Positions 1 to 7,021 of a stretch of DNA of 33,498 nucleotides are shown here, piece after piece; position 1 is the stretch's first letter, and every line of letters starts with the position of its first letter. Location: positions 1 through 33,498 of the forward strand of contig JAJFLQ010000139.1 in assembly GCA_021772615.1 (NCBI GenBank), given 5' to 3'. The stretch comes from Verrucomicrobiota bacterium. Lineage in GTDB: Bacteria; Verrucomicrobiota; Lentisphaeria; JABSQK01; JAJFLO01. The notes under the pieces are model-generated. The model had not been told where the DNA came from. It made no database searches and saw nothing but the letters and a program-made list of their open reading frames with translations. Position numbers and translations under genes: made by a program.

Positions 1-582
1 GTTGACCGTGCGGCGATGATTACCGGAACGGCGATTGCCCCTGGTGACCGCGTTCTTGGTTTGCCGTCCTCCGGGCTGCATACCAACGGCTACAGCCTGG
101 CGCGCCGAATTTTCTTCGAGCATTGTGGTTGGGATGTGACCCACCAGGTCGACGAGCATGCGGCGACGATCGGAGACGTGCTGCTCGAACCGCACCGGTG
201 TTATTGGCCGGCGATACGGCTAGCGTTGCAGCGCAAGCTGCCGATTCGCGGCATCGCTCACATTACCGGTGGCGGCTGGTACGACAATCTTGCCCGTATC
301 TTGCCCGCCGCGGTCGATGCGGTGCTGCAGCCGGCGCAGACGTCGGTTCCGCCGATTTTCCGACTGCTTGAGGAGCACGGCAATGTGGACACCGCCGAGA
401 TGTATCGCGTGTTTAACATGGGCATCGGGATGATGTGGGTGGTACCGCCTTCAGGCGTGGCGAACGCTGTCGCTATCGCCGGCGCGGCCGGCGTGGCGGC
501 GATCGACATCGGCGTGATTACGGACGGTACCGGCGCCGTGCGTCTTACCGGGATCGATGACACTGCCGCAGCTGCGGGGTGA
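1..582 (+). CDS. purM: Phosphoribosylformylglycinamidine cyclo-ligase (AIR synthase), 3' part
   Basis: The reading frame is open from the first base, so the 5' end lies outside the window; about 193 C-terminal residues are present. PurM makes aminoimidazole ribotide from FGAM and ATP in cytoplasmic de novo purine synthesis. The PurM C-terminal domain is recognisable: GDRVLGLPSSGLHTNGYSLAR near the left edge (loop typical of the AIRS family), then the segment HITGGGWYDNLARILP and the C-terminal MYRVFNMGIGMMWVVP motif. The stop TGA at 580-582 is directly followed by the leader of a recombinase-like gene on the same strand. Recognition of the family is secure; only the missing N-terminus limits it. 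Confidence 0.95.
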   Translation, partial: VDRAAMITGTAIAPGDRVLGLPSSGLHTNGYSLARRIFFEHCGWDVTHQVDEHAATIGDVLLEPHRCYWPAIRLALQRKLPIRGIAHITGGGWYDNLARILPAAVDAVLQPAQTSVPPIFRLLEEHGNVDTAEMYRVFNMGIGMMWVVPPSGVANAVAIAGAAGVAAIDIGVITDGTGAVRLTGIDDTAAAAG

Positions 583-653
583 CTGCATTCAGCGCGCCCG
601 CTGCCTGTGCGCTGCTTGTCGACTGGTTTGGAGATAGAGGAGTATGGCATACC

Positions 654-1991
654 ATGGATGTTTATAAAAAGCGGATGGCCAATGGGGACCTGAGCCTGAA
701 CTACCACTTCCGCGTCGAAGTCGACGGGCGTCCGCGGGAACGCGATACCGGCACGTCCGACAAAGCAACGGCCTTGGCCTACGCCAAAAAATTCTTCACT
801 GCATCGGGAAATGCGCGCGGTACCCGCTCGGTGGTTCGCACGATGTTGAACGACGCGATGCGACGTGAAACGGTGTTGTTTGACGAGGCATTTGAGCTTT
901 TCGCGGCGAAACCGGTAAAACGACCGATCGGCGAAGAACAGATGCGCGTGAAGCGTCGCCACTGGGAGGATTTCGTGTGGTTCATCCGCGACAATTGCTC
1001 GTGGGTTGTGAATCTTTCGGACGTATCCCGCGAGATGGCGGCCGAATACCTGCACTTTCTGCGCACACACGGCAAGTATCGCCGTGCGGGAACGCAGCGC
1101 GTCGTCGAGTTCAATCGACGGATGCCAACGGAGAATCGTGATGAATGCCAGCAGCTCAGCCCCGCGAACTGCAATGCCTACCATTCGACACTGCAACAGG
1201 TCTTTCATGTCCTGTTTCGCGACGCGTCTCTGATTGAAAACCCGTTCGATGCGCTGGCGCGGCTCGATAAGGACGATGACGCCCGCGAAGCGTTCACGCC
1301 GGCAGAGATCAAGCGCATCGGTGAACATGCCGACACGTTTCTGTTTCCCATTGTAGCCGTGGGTATTTACACCGGCCTTCCGGAAGATGAGATTTGTGTG
1401 TTACGGTGCGAGGAAGTAGATCTCGACGAGGCGTGGATCACCCATAAGCTGGCCGGCACCGGCATGCTGGCGCGGGTGCCGATCCTGCCTCGTGTCCATA
1501 CCTACCTCGCGCGTCTCAAGGAGCAGGCAAAGAACGACTACCTCCTCCCGGCGCAAGCCGAAGCGTGCTTCGAGCGCAAGTCTGCCATTCGCCGGCGTCT
1601 TACCGACTTTCTCGAATCTCTGGATCTCCGCCGTAAGACGCGGCAGCCGGGGCGGTCGACCATGTCCAGCATCAAAGACGCGCAATCGCTCCGGCACACA
1701 TTCTGTTATGTCGCCGCGGCCAATGCGCTTCCGCTTCCAGTTATCAAGAATATCGTTGGGCACGTGAGTCAGGAGATTGCCGATCTGTACGGAAACGGTG
1801 ATGAACAAGGCCTTCAGCGTGTGATCGAGGAGTATCGCGACGACTATCTCGGGCTGCCCGAGAGCGGCCCGCTCAAGGCGCCTGCCGAACACGGCGGCAG
1901 CGAGCATGTCGTGTGCATGCTCAAGTCAATGACGCCCGAGAATTGGGCGTTTATGCGCGATGAACTCCTGCAGCTTCTGGCCGCGCGCTAG
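654..1991 (+). CDS. Tyrosine recombinase/integrase-like protein with substituted catalytic residues
   Basis: The 445-residue protein has an N-terminal SAM-like core-binding region (about residues 75-200) and a C-terminal tyrosine-recombinase catalytic fold. ATG 654 is preferred over an in-frame GTG at 579 because AGAGGAG at 636-642 precedes it. In the family the active site is Arg, Lys, His-x-x-Arg, His/Trp and Tyr. Here the second box gives Arg347 (SLRHTF), His370 (VGHVS) and Tyr379 (DLYGN), but the first Arg of the usual TGLR motif is Pro243 (YTGLPEDE) and the His of HxLR is Gln344. It may be a weakened or inactive recombinase, or a relative with another DNA-binding role. No att sites or phage genes are visible nearby; it sits between purM and umuC. 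Confidence 0.8.
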   Translation: MDVYKKRMANGDLSLNYHFRVEVDGRPRERDTGTSDKATALAYAKKFFTASGNARGTRSVVRTMLNDAMRRETVLFDEAFELFAAKPVKRPIGEEQMRVKRRHWEDFVWFIRDNCSWVVNLSDVSREMAAEYLHFLRTHGKYRRAGTQRVVEFNRRMPTENRDECQQLSPANCNAYHSTLQQVFHVLFRDASLIENPFDALARLDKDDDAREAFTPAEIKRIGEHADTFLFPIVAVGIYTGLPEDEICVLRCEEVDLDEAWITHKLAGTGMLARVPILPRVHTYLARLKEQAKNDYLLPAQAEACFERKSAIRRRLTDFLESLDLRRKTRQPGRSTMSSIKDAQSLRHTFCYVAAANALPLPVIKNIVGHVSQEIADLYGNGDEQGLQRVIEEYRDDYLGLPESGPLKAPAEHGGSEHVVCMLKSMTPENWAFMRDELLQLLAAR

Positions 1992-2005
1992 CGGCGGAGG
2001 ATGCC

Positions 2006-3280
2006 ATGGCCGACAACGTGTTCGCACTGGTGGACTGCAATGCGTTCTATGTTTCGTGCGAACGTGTATTTCGTCCGGACCTTGAATCCCGACCAGTTGT
2101 GATCTTATCCAACAACGACGGCTGTGTGGTAGCGCGATCGGACGAAGCGCGCGCGTGCGGGGTACCAATGGGCGAGCCTATCGGGCAGGTCCGCCATCTC
2201 ATTCGTCGCCATGGCATCGTTGTTTTTTCGTCGAACTACGCCCTCTACGCCGACATGTCGTCGCGCGTTATGGCGACGCTGTCGTTGTTCGCCGACGCCT
2301 TGGAGGTGTATTCGATCGACGAAGCATTTCTCCGTTTTCCCTGTCGACACGGCGGCGCCGCGGCGCTTGGCGACCGCATCCGGCGCACGGTCCTGCGTGA
2401 TACCGGTATCCCGGTATCGGTCGGTTTCGGCCCGACGAAGACCTTGGCAAAGCTGGCCAATCGTTGTGCCCGGCTTCGCCTGGACGGTTCCGCTTGCGTG
2501 CTCGACCCGGCGACCGGCGGCGTGTCGGTCGACAGGCTGCTGGAGGAAACACCGGTCGAGGCCGTGTGGGGTATTGGCCGGCAACACGCCCGACGCCTGC
2601 GCCGTGCGGGCATCTGTACGGCCCGCCTCTTTCGTGACGCGCCGGACGGGTGGCTGCGCGAAACCTGCACGGTGGTGGGGCTCCGGCTTGCACACGAGCT
2701 GCGCGGGCGTTCGTGCCTGTCGTTGGAGACATGTCCGCCCGCGAAACGCGAAATCTGCTCGTCTCGGGCGTTCGGCAGACCGGTTCATGAGCGTTCGGTA
2801 CTCGCGGAAGCGGTGGCTACCTACACCGGCCGCGCGGCCGTCAAACTGCGCCGGCAGCAATCGCGGGCGGCTGTGGTGTCGGTGATGATCGAGTCGGATG
2901 CCTTCCGGGCGGGGCCGCAATATCGCAGGACGTCGACGCGACGATTGCCGGTGCCGACCGCCGATACCGGTGTGCTTCTCGCGCATGCCGTGGCCTGCCT
3001 CGACGCGATCTATCGTGGCGGCATCACGTACCGGCGGGCCACGGTTATGCTCTCGGAGATTTCTTCCGCTGCGCACGTGCAACCGGATTTCTTCGCACCG
3101 CACGATCACCAATGCAGCCGACGTCTGATGGCAGCGGTCGACGCGATCAACGGCCGGTTCGGCGCGGACACAGTGCGCTACGCGGGATCCGGCCTGGAGC
3201 GGGCTTGGACGATGCGTCGTCGCCGCCTTTCGCCGCGGTACACAACCGTGTGGCGGGACCTCCCGCAGGTGCGGGCTTGA
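2006..3280 (+). CDS. umuC: Y-family DNA polymerase, UmuC type
   Basis: The 424-residue protein is a translesion polymerase of the UmuC branch (catalytic subunit of Pol V in enterobacteria). The palm carboxylates are intact: Asp10 in ALVDCNAFYVSCERVF and Asp105-Glu106 in SIDEAFL. VGFGPTKTLAKLAN follows as in the family. The UmuC-specific segment EICSSRAFGRPV and the C-terminal DUF4113-like tail (LMAAVDAINGRFGADTVRYAG) separate it from DinB. GGAGG at 1996-2000 lies five bases before the ATG, 14 bp after the recombinase stop, so the two are probably co-transcribed. No umuD-like gene or LexA box is seen next to it, so the partner protease subunit must be elsewhere or absent. Confidence 0.93.
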   Translation: MADNVFALVDCNAFYVSCERVFRPDLESRPVVILSNNDGCVVARSDEARACGVPMGEPIGQVRHLIRRHGIVVFSSNYALYADMSSRVMATLSLFADALEVYSIDEAFLRFPCRHGGAAALGDRIRRTVLRDTGIPVSVGFGPTKTLAKLANRCARLRLDGSACVLDPATGGVSVDRLLEETPVEAVWGIGRQHARRLRRAGICTARLFRDAPDGWLRETCTVVGLRLAHELRGRSCLSLETCPPAKREICSSRAFGRPVHERSVLAEAVATYTGRAAVKLRRQQSRAAVVSVMIESDAFRAGPQYRRTSTRRLPVPTADTGVLLAHAVACLDAIYRGGITYRRATVMLSEISSAAHVQPDFFAPHDHQCSRRLMAAVDAINGRFGADTVRYAGSGLERAWTMRRRRLSPRYTTVWRDLPQVRA

Positions 3281-5022
3281 CAGCCGGCGACGACAACAAC
3301 CAGGCTGGGACCGGCCGCGAGACAAATGGGGGTCGACTGTCATCCGATCGCCATGCGCCTGGCGTTGCATGGTCAGTTGCGGCGATTCTTCTGTGGGCCG
3401 CCGCGCTGCGGTTTCACGGTATCGGCCGACAGGGATTCCGGTTATGCGATGAGGGCTATTATCTGCTTCATCCGATGAATCTCGTGTACTCGCCGACCGC
3501 CGAAGCGTTTCTTTATTACAAACACGGCCTGTGCCTGATGGTGAGCTGGTTCGTCCGCGGCTTTGGGCCTGCGCCGTCGTCCGTTCTTGCCTGCGCCGCG
3601 GCGTGTGGCATGATAACGGTTGTCGTGACGTTCGTCGCTGTCCGGCACATGTTCGATACAAAGACCGCACTTGCAGCCACGGCTGTGCTGGCGTCGTTGA
3701 AGTATGTGTTGTTCTACCACCGAAGCAACCTCAGCGACGGCTACGCGCTGATGATCTTCGCCATCGTCCTCACGATGCTCGCTGCACTGATCACGACGGT
3801 CGAACGGTACGACCGGAGCAGCAGCGGCTGGAAACGGCGCGCCGGCCCGCTGGCGGTCGGCGCCGGTTTGCTCATCGGATTTTCTTTTACCGTTCGCATT
3901 CAGACCTGTCTTAGCCTTCTCGGCATGGTTGGAGTTATGGTGCTGCTGTTGCCGTGGTTGCGGCCAAAGGCGGATCGTGGCCGGGTAGTATGGCGCTATA
4001 TCGGCGTCGGCAGTTGCGTGGCAGCGGCTTCCGTCATCGGTTATGCGGCCGTTATGCTTTATCTCGGGGATCGGGTTGATTGGCCGCGGACGCTCGAATG
4101 GTATGAGAAAAACCTTGCCATCGCCCGTGTTGAAAGTCAGGTCTGGCGACCGTATCTGATCGGACATCTTCGGGACCATACCATCGGCCTCTTCCCACTC
4201 GTCGCAATGGCGGGCGTCGGCCTTGAAATGGTACGGTGCCGTCGTCGGTCTTCGCCGTTGCGATTATGGTTTCTGGTGTGCACGCTGGGGCTGGCGGCGG
4301 CTCATGTCGCCGCGGCCATGCCGTGGCCTCGCGGGCAGTTGAATCTGGTGTATCTGTTGGCTATATACTGGGGCGTCGGACTCAGCGGTTTGCTGTCATG
4401 GAATGTCGCTCGGCCGGCGGTGCGCCGTGCCGGCGTGGCGGCCATACTGATTACCACTGTTGTGTCGGAGTCGCTGCAGGGTTATCTGATGTTTGCCTTG
4501 CCGCACGGTTACGATACCGTGAATGCATATCTCGTGCAGCGCGATCCCGGTAGTCGCGGCAAACGGCCCTTCGTTGCGACGCATTCGTGGCCGGTGATCG
4601 GTTGCAGCTATGGAAGCAGCCCGTTCATCGTCTACGATCTTGTCGACGAGCCGGACTACGGCGCATTCTGCCGCGGTCTGCAGGACATTCATGAACGATA
4701 TGGCGCGCGGTTTGTCATCCTCGATCTGAACGTGACCTACTTTGCGGGCCGGCCCATGAACCAGATGTTGCAGGAATTCGTCTTGTCCAACCTTCCCGAC
4801 CTCGTCGTCGCTAACGATATGGCCAACGAGGCACAGTGTGTTGCCGATGCCGTGGCCGGCCAGCCGCCGCGCGAGGACATGTTCAGCCGCCGCATTGTCG
4901 TTTATGATCTCGATCGGCTTGCGCCGATTCTCGACCCCGACGGCCGTGTGATGCGGTTCACATCCGACGCAGATATGGACCGCAGGCTTGGTGCGCGGAT
5001 TCGGCCGTCGACCGGTTTCTAG
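3277..5022 (+). CDS. GT39/ArnT-like integral membrane glycosyltransferase
   Basis: A polytopic membrane protein of about 581 residues. After a short cytoplasmic segment comes a first membrane helix (around VAAILLWAAALRF), then the loop with Asp58-Glu59 in LCDEGYYL. That acidic pair is where polyprenyl-phosphate-sugar-dependent GT-C enzymes (PMT/ArnT families) keep their catalytic or metal residues. Many further hydrophobic helices follow to about residue 400, then a soluble C-terminal region of about 180 residues. The likely substrate is a lipid-linked sugar, but none can be named. The chosen start is TTG 3277, overlapping the umuC TGA (TTGA), which suggests coupled translation; the frame stays open upstream to 3112 inside umuC, so the start is uncertain. 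The stop lies inside a dispersed repeat. Confidence 0.75.
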   Translation: MTAGDDNNQAGTGRETNGGRLSSDRHAPGVAWSVAAILLWAAALRFHGIGRQGFRLCDEGYYLLHPMNLVYSPTAEAFLYYKHGLCLMVSWFVRGFGPAPSSVLACAAACGMITVVVTFVAVRHMFDTKTALAATAVLASLKYVLFYHRSNLSDGYALMIFAIVLTMLAALITTVERYDRSSSGWKRRAGPLAVGAGLLIGFSFTVRIQTCLSLLGMVGVMVLLLPWLRPKADRGRVVWRYIGVGSCVAAASVIGYAAVMLYLGDRVDWPRTLEWYEKNLAIARVESQVWRPYLIGHLRDHTIGLFPLVAMAGVGLEMVRCRRRSSPLRLWFLVCTLGLAAAHVAAAMPWPRGQLNLVYLLAIYWGVGLSGLLSWNVARPAVRRAGVAAILITTVVSESLQGYLMFALPHGYDTVNAYLVQRDPGSRGKRPFVATHSWPVIGCSYGSSPFIVYDLVDEPDYGAFCRGLQDIHERYGARFVILDLNVTYFAGRPMNQMLQEFVLSNLPDLVVANDMANEAQCVADAVAGQPPREDMFSRRIVVYDLDRLAPILDPDGRVMRFTSDADMDRRLGARIRPSTGF

Positions 5023-5038
5023 GAGCCTGTCGGGCTCC
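5021..5038 (+). repeat. Dispersed repeat copy A with short hairpin
   Basis: The 16-mer AGGAGCCTGTCGGGCT at 5021-5036 recurs exactly, inverted, at 29437-29452, with GGTT and a T matching just upstream in both. Within this copy GGAGCC (5022-5027) and GGCTCC (5033-5038) form a 6-bp stem. The repeat overlaps the stop codon of the membrane glycosyltransferase. It might act as a transcript end for that gene, but no T-run follows immediately (GAAAAGGGGTTTT comes next). Confidence 0.6.
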
Positions 5039-5510
5039 GAAAAGGGGTTTTGACAGACGTTTCGACGTCAGAATTCCGTTCCGCACGGCGCCGGCACACT
5101 AAAGTGCGACCTCCAACGGCGGATGAGTGCGGCCTCGCCGGTTCGTGTGCATCCAGACCCACCCCTTGCATATGCGGCACCGGGTTGCTTGCCGCTGTGT
5201 CGCTTTATGACCCACACGCAGCAACGATTTTTTACAATCCGTGCCGTACGTCGGTATGAGTAAGAATAATACGATATTCATAATAGTTTGATGTCAAATG
5301 AATTATGAATTTGTCTCTGTGATTGGCGGAAGTCATGCTAAGGGGCAGTGATAGGTTGATAATGCCAGGCGGACATTCCGGGTGCGCCGTTCGTTGCGCA
5401 TATTGGAATGCGCGGGGGGCAACGGCGCTGTTTCCCCGGACACGTAAGCCGGCCCACCACATTACGGCGCAGTTGTGTGCCATATGACAACGACATCCGA
5501 GGGATCTCCT
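5039..5510. other. Non-coding gap before the REC-kinase gene
   Basis: No convincing gene was found in this stretch. It contains a perfect GACGT-TTCG-ACGTC hairpin at 5056-5069 and an AT-rich block at about 5224-5310 that contrasts with the GC-rich surroundings. That block includes TACAAT at 5233-5238 and is the likeliest place for the promoter of the downstream kinase gene, but no well-spaced -35 could be assigned. Confidence 0.4.
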
Positions 5511-6764
5511 ATGCGTGCCGCGGCGACCAGCGAAACAATTTTGATCGTAGATGATGATCACCGAACCCGGAAAGTGATCCGTAAGGTACTGGAGCGTCAT
5601 GACCTAAAAGCGCTTGAAGCTGAGAACGGTCGTGACGGACTCCAACTGTTGAAGGATCACCATGTTAGCTTGGTCATCAGCGACGTGCGTATGCCTGAAT
5701 TCTCGGGTATCGAACTGTTGCGCGAGATTAAGTCGCACACGCGCCGCCTGCCGGTGATTCTGATGACGGGCGCAGGAACGATTGATATGGCGGTGGAATG
5801 CATGAAGCTCGGGGCTGCCGATTATATTACAAAGCCTTTCGGATTGAAGGAATTCGAAGACACAGTCCTGGGAACGCTTGCCTCCGTCCGGCGCGGGGAT
5901 GTGTGTCACGATGAAACGATAATGATGCAGCCGTGTTCCGGAAACTTCTATGGCTTCGAAATCATCCGGACCTTGGGAGAGGGCAACATGGGCATCGTGT
6001 TTCTCGTGAAAAGGCCGGGTGACCCTCGCGAATATGCCCTGAAGCTTTTCAAGAACTGGTCGTCGTGTGGAAGCTCCCTGACTGAAATGCAGCAGCGCTT
6101 CGAGCAGGAGGCGAAGGCGGCCGCCCAGATCGACCATCCCAATATTGTGAAATTGGTTGATTACCGTCTTGAGCGTTCGTTCGAGGACAACTATATCCTC
6201 ATGGAATATGTAGACGGAATGCCGCTGGATCAGCTGTGCAACGCTCAATCGATGACGTATCTATCTAAGACGCAGATACTTAGCCAGCTGGCAGATGCGC
6301 TGGACACGATCCACACGCGTAACATCTGCCATCGCGATATCAAGCCGGCGAATATCCTTGTGAGCAGCGACCTCTCGCCGAAGATAACTGACTTTGGTAT
6401 CGCCAGACTGCCCGACTCGGCCATCACCAAAACGACGGATCTGGTGGGATCGCCGCGATACATGGCTCCGGAGGCCTTTTCCAGTTCGTCGGTCGACAAC
6501 CGCGCCGACATCTTTTCTCTCGGTGTCGTGGCCTATGAATTTCTGCTCAATCGCCACCCGTTCAATGCATCCACTCTGTACGAACTTGCGATGGTGATAC
6601 GTTCCGAAGCACTTACGTTGCCGCGTGACATCGACGCGGCGTTTCCCGCAAGTCTGGAGACCGTGCTGCGGCGCATGCTTGAGCGCGCGCCTGCGGACCG
6701 ATATCCCACCGCCGGAGAGGTCTGCCGCGACCTGGAAACATGTATTTTCGAACTGTCGGCATGA
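5511..6764 (+). CDS. Response-regulator receiver fused to Hanks-type Ser/Thr kinase
   Basis: A 417-residue soluble signalling protein. Residues ~10-125 form a CheY-like receiver: acidic pair in ILIVDDDH, phospho-acceptor Asp58 in ISDVRMPEFSG, then MTGAGT and the conserved Lys in YITKPFG. Residues ~145-415 form a complete eukaryotic-type kinase: glycine loop LGEGNMGIV, Lys178 (YALKLF), HRDIKPAN with catalytic Asp276, DFG with Asp294, and APE. Nothing essential is missing, so it should be active. The layout suggests aspartyl phosphorylation from a histidine kinase controls a Ser/Thr kinase output; the sensor kinases at 11638-17998 are possible donors (inference). ATG 5511 is chosen for GAGGG at 5499-5503; in-frame GTG 5475 and ATG 5484 lack such a site. 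No PASTA or membrane segment is present. Confidence 0.9.
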   Translation: MRAAATSETILIVDDDHRTRKVIRKVLERHDLKALEAENGRDGLQLLKDHHVSLVISDVRMPEFSGIELLREIKSHTRRLPVILMTGAGTIDMAVECMKLGAADYITKPFGLKEFEDTVLGTLASVRRGDVCHDETIMMQPCSGNFYGFEIIRTLGEGNMGIVFLVKRPGDPREYALKLFKNWSSCGSSLTEMQQRFEQEAKAAAQIDHPNIVKLVDYRLERSFEDNYILMEYVDGMPLDQLCNAQSMTYLSKTQILSQLADALDTIHTRNICHRDIKPANILVSSDLSPKITDFGIARLPDSAITKTTDLVGSPRYMAPEAFSSSSVDNRADIFSLGVVAYEFLLNRHPFNASTLYELAMVIRSEALTLPRDIDAAFPASLETVLRRMLERAPADRYPTAGEVCRDLETCIFELSA

Positions 6765-7021
6765 CCAATTACCGAATACACGCGAGACGGGCCAGGATGC
6801 AAACGAACCGGCGAGTTAATAGTCGTCCGGTGTTGGCGTTCGCGCTACTGCAACCCCTGGACGTGCTGGCGCCGCTACCCGCGATTCGCACCACGGGAAG
6901 GAACGTGACGTGAAACCCACACTGAAGTGTGAACGCCAACAGACCGCCGGGAAGATCGGCAACGCTGATTTTCTTGAGTCGACGACGGTGCGTCTGCGGG
7001 TCGCGCGGACCGGACGATGGG

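Noticed and set aside
258..1328. Minus-strand open frame opposite purM and the recombinase-like gene
   Set aside because: Shadow of two recognised genes; no family motif and no start context.
2105..3670. Long open frame on the minus strand opposite umuC and the GT39-like gene
   Set aside because: It is the antisense of two well-supported genes, has Arg/Pro/His-rich low-quality sequence, and no ribosome site or motif; typical of GC-rich coding DNA.
5050..5259. Short plus-strand frame in the gap before the REC-kinase gene
   Set aside because: No recognisable family, no ribosome site, and the composition looks like non-coding spacer.
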